Below are positions 7,586 to 16,676 of a stretch of DNA of 44,434 bases, one piece after another. The stretch's first letter is position 1; every line of letters begins with the position of its first letter. A program made the translations under genes and the position numbers. The notes under the pieces were generated by a model. The model was given only the letters and a program-made list of their open reading frames with translations, made no database searches and was not told where the DNA came from. This DNA comes from an uncultured Eubacteriales bacterium (lineage in GTDB: Bacteria > Bacillota > Clostridia > Christensenellales > CAG-138), in the NCBI GenBank assembly GCA_902787375.1, contig CADAGD010000008.1:1-44434 (forward strand). Direction: 5' to 3'.

Positions 7586-9892
7586 ATGAAAAGGGAAATG
7601 AATCTAAAACCGAAAAAACGCATGTCGAGCATACTCAAGATTATCCTGGGAAGTATGCTTTTGATAGTCGCGTTACTGCTTATAGGCGCGTCAATCCTGT
7701 TCAGATTTGACGAATGGCATGAGCTTGATCCCAAGCTTATTCTGGAATGTCCGCGAAGTCTTCTTGTCTACGATTCCGAAGACAATCTTTTGAGTGTTCT
7801 CGGACAGGAAAAAAGGATACCCATAAGCATAGATGAGCTTCAAAAGTACACCATTGACGCATTTGTTTCCGCCGAGGACGCGAGGTTTTACAGCCATGAC
7901 GGAATAGACATCTATCGCATATTCGGAGCGGCATGGGCTGACATCAAAGCCGGAGGATATGTACAGGGGGCCTCCACAATAAGCCAGCAGCTCATAAAGC
8001 TCTCGCATCTGTCGTCCGAGAAAACTCTCGACCGAAAGCTTGAGGAAGCCGTACTTGCCCTGCAGCTTGAAAAGAGCTTTGACAAGTCCGAGATAATGGA
8101 AATGTACTTGAACTACATATACTTCGGAGGAGGCTTCTATGGCATTGAAGCGGCTTCTCTCGGCTACTTCGGAGTACACGCAAGCGAGCTTTCCATCGCT
8201 CAGTCGGCACAGCTTGCGGGGATACTTAAAAGTCCCACAGCATACTCTCCCCATATTGAACCCGACGCCTCATTGGAAAGAAGGAACAATATACTTGGTT
8301 TGATGAAGGAGTACGGATACCTGACCAATGACGAGTATGAAGACGCCGTTTCGGAAAGCAGTACACTCTCCCCTGCGCTTCCTTCTCAAAAAAACGATCT
8401 CATTGACTATGCGGTAAATGAAGCCGTGGAAATTACGGGTATATCGCGCGATGAGCTTCTTCAGAGCGGATACTCTATACACACCACCATGTCCTCTGCC
8501 GTTTCAAATCAATGTGCGGAAATAATGAGCGATGATACTCTGTTTCCCTCTGAAAGCGCACAGGCTGCCATGGTCGTGCTTACAAGCAACGGCGGCATAG
8601 AAGCCATGATAGGCGGACGTGGAGTTTATGAGCCTTCCGGTCTTAATCGTGCTGTAAGAGCGGAACGTCAGCCGGGCTCGCTTATAAAGCCAATACTTGT
8701 ATACGCTCCCGCAATCGAGCTTTTCAGCTATGACGCTGCAACCATTTTAAATGACGAGCCGAAAAGCTTCGGGAGCTATGAGCCGAGAAACTCCGATGAC
8801 AAGTACTACGGCAATGTAACGCTCCGTACAGCGGTTACAAAATCCCTTAACATACCTGCCGTGAGCGTGCTTGAGGACATAGGCATACCCACGGCTGTAA
8901 TGTACGCTTCACGCCTTGGCGTTGACTTTTCAAATGAACAGCTTGGGCTTCCGCTTGCCCTTGGCGGCTTTACTCACGGCGTCACACCGCTTGAGATGGC
9001 GGGTGCATACTGCGCGTTTTCAAACGGCGGCGTCTACATAAAGCCCGCAAGCGTTGAGAAAATAGTCTCGCCAAACGGTGAAACGGTTTACTCAAGGGCG
9101 GTATCGGGTGAAAGAGTCCTCAGCGAGAACAGCTCCTTCATACTGACATCAATGCTTCAGAGTGTTGCCGCCGAGGGTACCGGCAAGCGGCTTTCCGAAA
9201 CAGGGCTTCCCCTTGCCGCAAAGACAGGAACATCCATTGACAGCAACGGCGTCCGCGACGCATGGTGCGCCGCATACACACCCGAACATACCGCAGTTAT
9301 ATGGATGGGTACTGACAGAGCTTCCGATGGCAGCCTGCCATCCGATGCTGTAGGCGGAAATCATCCTACAATAATGCTCGGAAAACTGTTTAGCTGCATA
9401 TATCAGAACACCGAATGTCCCGACTTCATAAAGCCGACCGGCATCAACGAATATGTGATAGATCTATCAGACGAAGAAAACGGCATGATCTATAACGCAA
9501 GCCCGGACACCCCCGATGAATATACCCGTCATGAATACTTCAAGGAGGGTTCCGAGCCGACAGTTGAAAACCCATTCTGGCAAAGTGCCGCCGCTCCATC
9601 CGAGCTTGGTTGGATAATGGATGAGACATCCAAGCCAATCATATCGTTCGTTGCTGATAATCCTGTTTTGATTTACAGGATACTTCGCAGCGACAGCAGC
9701 GGGATTGATACCGTGCTGTGTGAGTTTGAAGGCAAAACGGGCTATCAGAGCTTTCGTGACGAAGATGTTATACCCGGTGAGATTTACTCCTACTGGGTAA
9801 CCGCAACCCATCCCGCAGCGTCCAAGGACGGCATTCCGCCCGAAAGTGCCGCGTCACGAAAGATGCGCATTGTGATACCGTTTAAACCTTAA
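7586..9892 (+). CDS. Class A penicillin-binding protein (transglycosylase/transpeptidase)
   Basis: A bifunctional peptidoglycan synthase of 768 residues. Residues 15-38 form the membrane anchor. The GT51 glycosyltransferase domain shows SAEDARFYSHDG (catalytic Glu97), QGASTISQQLIK and EIMEMYLNYIYFGGGFYGIEA. The transpeptidase domain shows the three active-site motifs: SLIK (Ser365), SLN (420-422) and KTGT (546-549). After about residue 670 there is a fibronectin-III-like C-terminal segment (residues such as GEIYSYWVTATHP). The start is the only ATG near the beginning with a following basic stretch; the ribosome binding site is weak. Its stop overlaps by a few bases the stop of the convergent lipoprotein gene. 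Confidence 0.95.
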   Translation: MKREMNLKPKKRMSSILKIILGSMLLIVALLLIGASILFRFDEWHELDPKLILECPRSLLVYDSEDNLLSVLGQEKRIPISIDELQKYTIDAFVSAEDARFYSHDGIDIYRIFGAAWADIKAGGYVQGASTISQQLIKLSHLSSEKTLDRKLEEAVLALQLEKSFDKSEIMEMYLNYIYFGGGFYGIEAASLGYFGVHASELSIAQSAQLAGILKSPTAYSPHIEPDASLERRNNILGLMKEYGYLTNDEYEDAVSESSTLSPALPSQKNDLIDYAVNEAVEITGISRDELLQSGYSIHTTMSSAVSNQCAEIMSDDTLFPSESAQAAMVVLTSNGGIEAMIGGRGVYEPSGLNRAVRAERQPGSLIKPILVYAPAIELFSYDAATILNDEPKSFGSYEPRNSDDKYYGNVTLRTAVTKSLNIPAVSVLEDIGIPTAVMYASRLGVDFSNEQLGLPLALGGFTHGVTPLEMAGAYCAFSNGGVYIKPASVEKIVSPNGETVYSRAVSGERVLSENSSFILTSMLQSVAAEGTGKRLSETGLPLAAKTGTSIDSNGVRDAWCAAYTPEHTAVIWMGTDRASDGSLPSDAVGGNHPTIMLGKLFSCIYQNTECPDFIKPTGINEYVIDLSDEENGMIYNASPDTPDEYTRHEYFKEGSEPTVENPFWQSAAAPSELGWIMDETSKPIISFVADNPVLIYRILRSDSSGIDTVLCEFEGKTGYQSFRDEDVIPGEIYSYWVTATHPAASKDGIPPESAASRKMRIVIPFKP

Positions 9893-10584
9893 TGAACAAA
9901 CGAGACTTCAACGGCTCCAACCGACTCGGAATCGAGTACATAAACATTTCTGCCGTTATCTGCCGATGATGTGTATTCACATCCGTCAATACTCAAAGGC
10001 ACTGTCGAGCTTACATATACCTTAGCTCGATATGTGCCTTCATCCATGTTCGGAAGGCTGAATCGCTCATTTATGCCCATAACAGCATCGAATTCAAAGA
10101 ATATATCAACCGCTCCGCCTGACGGCAACTCATTGAAAAAAGGTATTATCAGTTTTCCGTCGTCATCAGTGGAAAAATTTGTCAGCAATCCATTCACCGT
10201 AGCTGACTTGATATTCAATGCTCCGATATTCAGAACAGCTTCGCACAGCCCGGAATCGGTACTGTTTACGAAGTCCATTGCAAAGCTTCCGTTGATATAC
10301 TCACGAGTGCCGCCTGTGTATTTGCTTTCACACTCGACTGTTATCAGCGCGGTATTCGCATTCTGCTGTACATTGCTTCCTTCATGCTCTGTATTCGCCG
10401 TTGACGCTGTTGCGTCGGCGGTGCTGCTAACAGCCGTCGCCTCAGCCGTCTGAGCGTCAAGCACAACCGTTTCAACCTCATCATTTCCGGCGCAAGCCGT
10501 AAGGCCCGTAAAGGCACAGCAAAGCACCGCAGCCATCGCGGAAACGGTCAATGCTTTTATTCGGATGCTGTATAAAAATCTCAT
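9889..10584 (-). CDS. Putative lipoprotein of unknown function
   Basis: A 231-residue predicted lipoprotein. An N-terminal hydrophobic stretch is followed by the lipobox LTAC (Cys31), then a Thr/Ala/Ser-rich linker (residues 40-75) and a beta-rich domain. I do not recognise the family. It lies 33 bases downstream of buk on the same strand, so it may be transcribed with ptb-buk, although no functional link is obvious. The convergent PBP gene makes a cell-envelope role plausible. The stop codons of the two genes overlap within 9889-9892. The start is the best available ATG, without a good ribosome binding site. Confidence 0.75.
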   Translation of the reverse strand: MRFLYSIRIKALTVSAMAAVLCCAFTGLTACAGNDEVETVVLDAQTAEATAVSSTADATASTANTEHEGSNVQQNANTALITVECESKYTGGTREYINGSFAMDFVNSTDSGLCEAVLNIGALNIKSATVNGLLTNFSTDDDGKLIIPFFNELPSGGAVDIFFEFDAVMGINERFSLPNMDEGTYRAKVYVSSTVPLSIDGCEYTSSADNGRNVYVLDSESVGAVEVSFVH

Positions 10585-10617
10585 TTAAAAAATGCTGTAA
10601 AATTTCTATTTGCCGTA

Positions 10618-11691
10618 TTATTTCTTCCACTTAAACTCATGAGGCTGCTCCTCACCGCGCAGTACGCGCAGACCGCCCGCAGCAAGTGCTTCCATCTCAT
10701 ATTCACCTGCCATGACCTCAAGCGGCGCAATCCACTCTATGCGAGGACGGAGCATATCTATGAACAGCTCCGAGCGGGCAAGACCTCCCGTAACAACGAT
10801 ACGGTCAACCTTGCCGTTTACAGCGGCGGCAAGCTCCGCAATGCCCTTTGCGTGGGACAATGCCATGGCGTCATAGAGCATTCTTGCCTTCTCATCGCCA
10901 TTTTCTATCATGGACTCGACCTCGCGGCCGTCGCTTGTGCCGAGATATGCCTTCAAGCCCGAATTACCCCTGATATAGCGGCTCATCTCCTCCTTGGTGT
11001 ACTTGCCGCTGTAGCAGAGCATGGCAAGATCCATAGCCTGAAGCCTTCCGCATCTTTCGGGAGCAAAGCCCGCGTCATCATCGGAATAGCAATCAATAAG
11101 CCTGCCCTTATGGGAGAGCCAAGCGGAGCATCCTCCGCCGATATGAAGGACTATGATCGTGCAGTCCTCCAGCTTTTTCCCCAAGCGTTCCTCAGCGCAT
11201 TTTCTTGCCATAGCGCGGCTGTTGAGGACGTGTCCGCGGCTTTTCTTGGGTATCTCCGGCATTCCCGTTATGCGTGAAATATCCGAAAGCTCATCAACGG
11301 CGACGGGATCGTAAACCATTGCGGGTATGCCAAGGGGCTTGGCTATTGCATCCGCAAGCACACAGGCAAGATTCGATATGTGTGTATCGACCTTGGCTGC
11401 GTAAAAATAGTCAATCATGTCCTTGTTTACATTGAACGCTCCCGAAGGCACGGGAGGAAGCAGACCGCCTCTTGCCATGACACAGGTCAGGCTCTTCTTG
11501 GATATTCCATTCTCCTCAAGTGCTTTGTTTATGAGGTTCATTCTGTAATCAAACTGATCCATTACCCACTTGAAGCCCTTTACCTCGTCGAGCGGATGGT
11601 TTACAGTAACCGCCATTATTCTGTTATCGTCATCGAATACCGCCAGCTTTGTTGACGTTGAACCGGGGTTTATAACCAATATTCTTTCCAT
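10618..11691 (-). CDS. buk: Butyrate kinase
   Basis: A 357-residue acyl kinase of the ASKHA fold that converts butyryl phosphate plus ADP to butyrate plus ATP, the energy-yielding last step of butyrate fermentation. ILVINPGSTSTKLAVF is the phosphate-1 loop at the N terminus. VLHIGGGCSAW and DRIVVTGGLARSELF are the phosphate-2 and adenosine motifs, and YDPVAVDEL and RGHVLNSRA are typical of the Buk group rather than acetate kinase. It is 100 bases downstream of ptb on the same strand. A branched-chain acyl phosphate as substrate cannot be excluded by sequence. Confidence 0.95.
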   Translation of the reverse strand: MERILVINPGSTSTKLAVFDDDNRIMAVTVNHPLDEVKGFKWVMDQFDYRMNLINKALEENGISKKSLTCVMARGGLLPPVPSGAFNVNKDMIDYFYAAKVDTHISNLACVLADAIAKPLGIPAMVYDPVAVDELSDISRITGMPEIPKKSRGHVLNSRAMARKCAEERLGKKLEDCTIIVLHIGGGCSAWLSHKGRLIDCYSDDDAGFAPERCGRLQAMDLAMLCYSGKYTKEEMSRYIRGNSGLKAYLGTSDGREVESMIENGDEKARMLYDAMALSHAKGIAELAAAVNGKVDRIVVTGGLARSELFIDMLRPRIEWIAPLEVMAGEYEMEALAAGGLRVLRGEEQPHEFKWKK

Positions 11692-11715
11692 TTTTCACCT
11701 TTCCCAAATTACAAA

Positions 11716-11765
11716 AGGAGGGATGCTTCCCAAATTATCGACACGATTTTGAGATAATCCCTCCT
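11716..11765 (-). promoter_or_regulatory. Hairpin in the ptb-buk intergenic region
   Basis: On the minus strand AGGAGGGAT (11765-11757) can pair with ATCCCTCCT (11724-11716), a 9-bp stem around a 32-base loop, followed by TTTTG. One arm is a perfect Shine-Dalgarno-like purine run with no gene behind it. A second small repeat, TTCCCAAATTA, occurs in the loop and again next to the stem (near 11701 and 11727). It could be a partial terminator or an mRNA processing/stability element setting the ptb:buk ratio. This is an inference from pairing alone. Confidence 0.45.
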
Positions 11766-11793
11766 GAAATAACCTAAAATAGAATTTAACGCA

Positions 11794-12690
11794 TCAGCTT
11801 ACGAAGCCCGCGCCCAGAGCGAGCGAATAATACTTTTCCTCGGCGCTTGAACCGCGTGAGGCAAGCACTATGGGAACCTTGCAGCCCATTATAAGACCTG
11901 CCATTCTGCCGCCTGCTGTATAAACGAGTGACTTTCCGAGTACGTTGCCGACGACGATCTCAGGAACGAGCAGTATATCGAAGTCGCCAACGCAGGGGCA
12001 GTCATAACCCTTGATTGCCGAAAGCTCAGGAACCATGGCAAGATCATAGGATATGGGGCCTTCAACGTAGCAGGAGGGAAGCTCACCCTCTATACTCATG
12101 CGCTTCAGCTCGGCAGCGTCAACGGTTTCCTGCATCTTGGGATTGATGGTTTCAATGGCGCAAAGAGCAGCTACATTGGGCTTTTCATAGCCAAGCTTAT
12201 GGAAGAACTCAACAGCGTTTTTAACAATCTTGACCTTCTTTTCGAGGTCGGGATATGTACACATTCCTCCGTCGGTAACGCATACGAGCTTGTGATATCC
12301 GGGAATCTCGACCATCATACAATGGCTCATAAGTGAACCTGTACGAAGATCGGCTTCGGGATCGAGTACGCCCTTGAGCATCTGGCCCGTCATTATCTTG
12401 CCCTTCATAAGGAAGTCCGCTCTTCCCTCTTTAATGAGCTTGGCGGCGCAAACGCTGGGGTGCATTCCCTCAGGAACTTCGACGATCTCAAAATTCTTGG
12501 GATCCTGACCGAGTGAAACAAGAACCGCCTCGATCTTTTCCCTTTCTCCCACGAGAATCGAGTCAACAATATCCTTCGCGTGAATGACAGCCTCAAGCGC
12601 ATGCGCATCATCGGCGCAAACAAGCGCGACAGTACGGCGTTTACCTGTTTTTACACGGGCAACAAGCTCATCAAATGTTTTAATAGCCAT
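11794..12690 (-). CDS. ptb: Phosphate butyryltransferase
   Basis: A 298-residue enzyme of the phosphate acetyl/butyryltransferase family that turns butyryl-CoA plus phosphate into butyryl phosphate, feeding butyrate kinase downstream. Family features include ADFLMKGKIMTGQMLKGVLD, TGSLMSHCMMV and the C-terminal GKSLVYTAGGRMAGLIMG region. ATG at 12690 (protein beginning MAIKTFDEL) is supported by AAGGAGG 8 bases upstream; the longer frame to 12735 has no such site. It is the first gene of the minus-strand ptb-buk-lipoprotein cluster and diverges from the ECF transporter operon. Confidence 0.95.
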   Translation of the reverse strand: MAIKTFDELVARVKTGKRRTVALVCADDAHALEAVIHAKDIVDSILVGEREKIEAVLVSLGQDPKNFEIVEVPEGMHPSVCAAKLIKEGRADFLMKGKIMTGQMLKGVLDPEADLRTGSLMSHCMMVEIPGYHKLVCVTDGGMCTYPDLEKKVKIVKNAVEFFHKLGYEKPNVAALCAIETINPKMQETVDAAELKRMSIEGELPSCYVEGPISYDLAMVPELSAIKGYDCPCVGDFDILLVPEIVVGNVLGKSLVYTAGGRMAGLIMGCKVPIVLASRGSSAEEKYYSLALGAGFVS

Positions 12691-12739
12691 TAGATAATCC
12701 TCCTTGAAAAATGCGCCTATAGCGCCTTTTGACATATCT

Positions 12740-12768
12740 ATTTTACTATTTTTTTACCTGCATGGCAA
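12740..12768 (-). promoter_or_regulatory. Promoter of ptb-buk
   Basis: On the minus strand TTGCCA (12768-12763), 17 bases and TAAAAT (12745-12740) stand about 50 bases before the ptb start. The intervening leader contains GGCGCTATAGGCGC, a small dyad. Confidence 0.55.
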
Positions 12769-12816
12769 CAGCGTATCGCTATATATTTGCTTGTTCTCGA
12801 TTTTTAAAAAGTATAT

Positions 12817-12845
12817 TTGCATAGAGCGCGATTGCGTTATATAAT
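12817..12845 (+). promoter_or_regulatory. Promoter of the ecfA1-ecfA2-ecfT operon
   Basis: TTGCAT (12817-12822), 17 bases and TATAAT (12840-12845) lie 30 bases before ecfA1. It is divergent from the ptb promoter, leaving about 50 bp between the two -35 boxes. Confidence 0.65.
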
Positions 12846-12875
12846 TATCTGATTAATATTATTAAAGGAGTCCAT

Positions 12876-13703
12876 ATGCTCTCAATAAAAAACGTGAGCT
12901 TCACATACGACAGCGGCACTCCCGCGCTTGAAAATGTTTCCATTGAGATAAAAGAGGGCGAGTTTCTTTGTATCGTGGGACATAACGGCAGCGGAAAGTC
13001 AACCCTTGCCAAGATGCTGAATGGTCTGCTCCTGCCGACGGAAGGTACTGTCGAGGTTGCGGGAATGGATACTTCGGACGATTCAAAGCTGCTTGACATA
13101 CGCCGTCTTGTTGGAATAGTGTTTCAAAACCCCGATAACCAGATCGTAACAACGGTCGTTCGAGAGGACGTCGCGTTCGGCCCTGAGAACCTCGGCATTC
13201 CAACGGATGAAATGATAATCAGAGTTGATGAAGCGTTAAAGGCAGTCGGCATGGAAAACTATGCCGATTCAGCTCCGCATATGCTTTCGGGAGGACAGAA
13301 GCAGCGAATAGCCATTGCCGGTATGCTCGCAATGCAACCCAAGGTTCTTGTTCTTGACGAGGCTACCGCCATGCTTGACCCATACGGCCGCCGTGATATT
13401 CTCAGCATAGTGCGCGAGCTGCATGATAACAAGGGTATCACAGTCGTTATGATAACGCAGTACATGGAGGAAGCTCTCGGCGCAGACAGAGTCATTGTTA
13501 TGAACAGCGGGCATGTTCAAATGGAGGGAACACCACAGGAGATATTCGATAGGGGTGATGAGCTGAGAAGCATCGGGCTTGACGTTCCCGCCGCTGTCGA
13601 GCTTCGTGAGCTTATTAAGAAAAACGGAATTGCCGACCTCGGCAATGCGGTAACACTTGAGGAGATTGCATCGGGATTATGCCAATCATTATTGAAAAAC
13701 TGA
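12876..13703 (+). CDS. ecfA1: ECF transporter ATPase EcfA1
   Basis: The first ATPase (275 residues) of the energy-coupling factor module that powers uptake of vitamins or metals by exchangeable S components. Walker A is GHNGSGKST (residues 35-43), the Q loop is FQNPDNQIV, the signature is LSGGQKQR, and Walker B is VLVLDEATAMLDP. Gln-Asn-Pro in the Q loop is characteristic of EcfA proteins. AAAGGAG precedes the ATG. Its end overlaps the start of ecfA2 by 25 bases. No S component lies nearby, so this is a group II module serving S components encoded elsewhere. Confidence 0.96.
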   Translation: MLSIKNVSFTYDSGTPALENVSIEIKEGEFLCIVGHNGSGKSTLAKMLNGLLLPTEGTVEVAGMDTSDDSKLLDIRRLVGIVFQNPDNQIVTTVVREDVAFGPENLGIPTDEMIIRVDEALKAVGMENYADSAPHMLSGGQKQRIAIAGMLAMQPKVLVLDEATAMLDPYGRRDILSIVRELHDNKGITVVMITQYMEEALGADRVIVMNSGHVQMEGTPQEIFDRGDELRSIGLDVPAAVELRELIKKNGIADLGNAVTLEEIASGLCQSLLKN

Positions 13704-14539
13704 GCTACACATACCAGAGCGGAAGCATAAATGCCTTTACCGCTTTGAAGGACATAGATTTGACCATAAACGACGGCGAATTCGTCGGTTTGATAGGTCA
13801 TACCGGAAGCGGCAAATCAACCCTTATACAGCAGTTGAACGGGCTGATGCAGCCAACCTCCGGCAAGGTCACGGTTGACGGATTTGATATGAACGACAAG
13901 AAACAACGTGCCAAGGGACGCGCTCTTGTCGGCATGGTTTTTCAGTATCCGGATTATCAGCTTTTTGACGAAACCGTTTATAAGGATATCAGCTTCGGGC
14001 CGAGGAACCTCAAGCTTTCCGAGGATGAAATAGACCGCAGAGTTAAAGAAGCGATGCGCCTTGTCGGTCTTGATTTCGATGAGTTTGCGGAAAAATCGCC
14101 TTTTGAGCTTTCCGGCGGTGAAAAACGCCGTACCGCGCTTGCGGGTATAATAGCGATGTATCCAAAGTACCTTGTACTTGACGAGCCGATGGCGGGACTT
14201 GACCCGGCAGGACGCCGCGCTGTGTTGGAAATGATAGACAGCTTCCGCCGGCAGCTTAACTGCGCCGTTGTAATGGTAAGTCATTCCATGGACGACATAG
14301 CCCGTTCCGCAGAGAAAGTCGTTGTGCTCAAAGACGGTGAAATATTCAAGATGGGTACTCCTGCCGAAATATTCGAGCTTGCCGACGAGCTTAACGAGAT
14401 GGGGCTTGAACCCCCCTTTGCCGCTCGAATGGCGTCCGCTCTCAGGGCAAGGGGAATAAGCCTTCCCGGATGTATCTACACTAACGAAGCTCTTGTTAAT
14501 GCGCTTGTTGAGTTTAAGGGGGGACACTCGAATGTTTAA
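13679..14539 (+). CDS. ecfA2: ECF transporter ATPase EcfA2
   Basis: The second ATPase (286 residues) of the ECF module, forming a heterodimer with EcfA1. Walker A is GHTGSGKST, the Q loop is FQYPDYQLF, the signature is LSGGEKRR, and Walker B is YLVLDEPMAGLDP. The C-terminal extension (FELADELNEMGLEPP) is the EcfA dimerisation region. The start ATG lies inside the end of ecfA1, and its last 8 bases overlap ecfT, which suggests translational coupling across the operon. Confidence 0.96.
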   Translation: MPIIIEKLSYTYQSGSINAFTALKDIDLTINDGEFVGLIGHTGSGKSTLIQQLNGLMQPTSGKVTVDGFDMNDKKQRAKGRALVGMVFQYPDYQLFDETVYKDISFGPRNLKLSEDEIDRRVKEAMRLVGLDFDEFAEKSPFELSGGEKRRTALAGIIAMYPKYLVLDEPMAGLDPAGRRAVLEMIDSFRRQLNCAVVMVSHSMDDIARSAEKVVVLKDGEIFKMGTPAEIFELADELNEMGLEPPFAARMASALRARGISLPGCIYTNEALVNALVEFKGGHSNV

Positions 14540-15389
14540 GGATATTACACTCGGTCAATACTTCCCCGTTGATTCACCCGTACACAGGCTCGATCCGCGC
14601 ACTAAGCTTATACTCCTTGTGATGTATATAGTCGCTGTATTTATAACGGATTACATATGGATATTCGGCTTTGTGCTTCTCTTTATGCTGTTTATGACAT
14701 ACATGAGCCGTGTCCCGATAAGCTATGTCACAAAGGCTATAAAGCCGATGAAATTCATACTGCCCTTTATGTTCCTGCTGAATCTGTTCATGATAAAGAC
14801 GGGTACTGTGCTTTTCTCATGGCGTTTTATCACCGTCACGACGGGAGGAGTTTATCAGGCGTTATTCATAATTCTGAGGCTTATCGCGCTTGTTACCGGA
14901 GCTTCCCTGCTTACATTGACAACAACTCCCGTTTCACTTACGGAGGGACTTGAAAGGCTTTTATCCCCCCTTAAAATAATCAAATTTCCCGTGCATGAGC
15001 TTGCTATGATGATGACCATTGCCCTGCGCTTTATACCTACTCTGTTGGAGGAAGCCGACAAGATAATGAAGGCGCAGCTTGCAAGGGGCGCAGACCTCGA
15101 AAGCGGAAACGTATTAAAACGAGCCAAGGCAATGCTCCCGATACTCATACCCCTGTTCGTCAATTCATTCCGCAGGGCGGAAGAGCTTGCCCTCGCCATG
15201 GAAAGCCGCTGCTATCACGGCGGCGAGGGTCGTACAAGGCTAAGGATACTGAAATTCCATTGGAATGACCTTATCGCGTTCCTCATTATGGCAGGACTTA
15301 TTGCCGCTGTTGTCATTCTTCAGAACACATTCAAAATAGACAGCTATCTGGCGGCATGGGTAAAGGCCCTCATCGGTGCAGCACAATGA
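14532..15389 (+). CDS. ecfT: ECF transporter transmembrane component EcfT
   Basis: The 285-residue membrane scaffold that couples the ATPases to S components. Several hydrophobic segments are visible (about residues 26-62, 73-93, 105-125 and 245-265). The coupling-helix ARG motifs are present as AQLARGAD and the later AMESRCYHGGEGRT. ATG at 14532 is chosen because a GGGGGG purine run lies just upstream and the protein then begins MFKDITLGQYFPVDSP, as in homologues. Its stop overlaps the start of the next small gene in an ATGA arrangement. Confidence 0.95.
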   Translation: MFKDITLGQYFPVDSPVHRLDPRTKLILLVMYIVAVFITDYIWIFGFVLLFMLFMTYMSRVPISYVTKAIKPMKFILPFMFLLNLFMIKTGTVLFSWRFITVTTGGVYQALFIILRLIALVTGASLLTLTTTPVSLTEGLERLLSPLKIIKFPVHELAMMMTIALRFIPTLLEEADKIMKAQLARGADLESGNVLKRAKAMLPILIPLFVNSFRRAEELALAMESRCYHGGEGRTRLRILKFHWNDLIAFLIMAGLIAAVVILQNTFKIDSYLAAWVKALIGAAQ

Positions 15390-15793
15390 CAGGGGCATCG
15401 GGCAAAACCAAACGCAGCGTTCTCATATTCGCCATATCCCTGATCGTGTTGGCGGTAATATGGCTGGTGCTGCTTGAATCAAACAGCTATTTGAGCGCAG
15501 TTTCCCGAAGAATAAACAGCTTCGGATACAGCACGTCCCCATCCGAGTTTTATACGCAGGGATATGGCGATAATACAAACATAGCTGCTCTTATGAGTTC
15601 TGAGCCTGAGCAGACAGTACATCTCTCAAAACAGGCAGGCTTTGAGGCGGATGTTCAAACAACCGGGTTCGTGGAGCTGCTTTTATGGAATGTCGATAAC
15701 GATAACGTAATGTACATATGGCTTTTAAACCATGAGCCGCAGATTGTTTTCATTGAAAATATTGAAACCGGGCAATTAAAGAGTATAGGGTAA
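15386..15793 (+). CDS. Small single-pass membrane protein of unknown function
   Basis: A 135-residue protein with a basic N terminus (SGKTKR), one hydrophobic helix (about residues 10-32) and an extracytoplasmic-looking domain with Trp/Asn-rich strands (LLLWNVDNDNVMYIWLL). I do not recognise the family. Its ATG overlaps the ecfT stop (ATGA) and truA follows 8 bases after its stop, so it is firmly inside the ecf-truA operon. This suggests it is co-produced with the transporter, but no function can be claimed. The next gene supplies no functional clue, since ecfT-truA adjacency is common without such an insert. Confidence 0.7.
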   Translation: MTGASGKTKRSVLIFAISLIVLAVIWLVLLESNSYLSAVSRRINSFGYSTSPSEFYTQGYGDNTNIAALMSSEPEQTVHLSKQAGFEADVQTTGFVELLLWNVDNDNVMYIWLLNHEPQIVFIENIETGQLKSIG

Positions 15794-15801
15794 AACCGAC
15801 A

Positions 15802-16584
15802 ATGAAAAGGATTGCGCTTATAATAGAATACGATGGCACGCAATACGTCGGCTGGCAGGTTCAGCCGAACGGACTTTCCATACAGCAATGCTTATACGAC
15901 GCCTTTGATAAGCTTATTGGCGTTCATCCCATCCTGCACGCATCCGGACGCACGGACAGCGGAGTTCATGCAAGAGCCCAGGTAGCTCATTTTGATACGG
16001 ATTGCCGCATACCTCCGGAGAAATTCTCATATGCCCTTAACACAAGGCTTCCGGAAGACATAAGGGTTAAAAGCAGCTTTGAAGTGCCGTCCGACTTTCA
16101 TTCGAGATTCTGTGTCAGGGAAAAGCATTATGTTTATACAGTAAACAATGCCCCTCATGCTTCAGCATTTACAAGGAACACGGCACTTCATGTACACTAT
16201 CCGCTTGACATTGAAAGGCTCAATGCCGCGGCAAAGCTTTTTCTCGGTGAACACGACTTCAATGCTTTCCGCTCCTCAGGCGGATGTACCGAAACCACTA
16301 TAAGGCGCATATTCGTTTCCGAATGGACAAAGCACGGCGATTATTTAATGTACCATGTCGCGGGAAGCGGGTTCCTCTATAACATGGTTCGCATAATGAC
16401 AGGAACCATGATAAGGATAGGTCAGGGTTTTGAGGATCCGGAAATCATATCCGATGCGCTCTTAAACGCCGAGCGTTCCTATGCCGGAGATACGGCTCCG
16501 GCGCACGGTCTTGCGCTGTGGCGCGTTAAATACGATCTGTTTGATACTGACGATATAACAGGCAGGTCGTTCGATATCACATGA
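15802..16584 (+). CDS. truA: tRNA pseudouridine(38-40) synthase TruA
   Basis: A 260-residue pseudouridine synthase that modifies positions 38-40 of the tRNA anticodon arm. The catalytic aspartate is in ASGRTDSGVHA (Asp52). Other family stretches are EYDGTQYVGWQ at the N terminus, EKHYVYTV and the C-terminal SGFLYNMVRIMTG. It completes the common Firmicutes order ecfA1-ecfA2-ecfT-truA, here with one extra small gene before it. Confidence 0.97.
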   Translation: MKRIALIIEYDGTQYVGWQVQPNGLSIQQCLYDAFDKLIGVHPILHASGRTDSGVHARAQVAHFDTDCRIPPEKFSYALNTRLPEDIRVKSSFEVPSDFHSRFCVREKHYVYTVNNAPHASAFTRNTALHVHYPLDIERLNAAAKLFLGEHDFNAFRSSGGCTETTIRRIFVSEWTKHGDYLMYHVAGSGFLYNMVRIMTGTMIRIGQGFEDPEIISDALLNAERSYAGDTAPAHGLALWRVKYDLFDTDDITGRSFDIT

Positions 16585-16676
16585 TATGTATATTACTCAA
16601 TGTTCAAAATGTCGTTTTTTGAGTATAATAAGTGTAATATAATAGGTACTGTAAGCCGTCTATTTTCAAATAGCCC

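Noticed and set aside
7691..8254. 187-codon minus-strand frame opposite the PBP gene
   Set aside because: Antisense to the GT51 domain coding region; no motifs.
10639..11277. 212-codon plus-strand frame opposite buk
   Set aside because: Antisense shadow of butyrate kinase; no motifs and no ribosome binding site.
12740..12876. Vitamin riboswitch before ecfA1
   Set aside because: The leader after the promoter is only about 30 bases, too short for a known riboswitch. No conserved aptamer motif was seen.
13817..14527. 236-codon minus-strand frame opposite ecfA2
   Set aside because: It is fully antisense to a well-conserved ATPase gene, with no family features.
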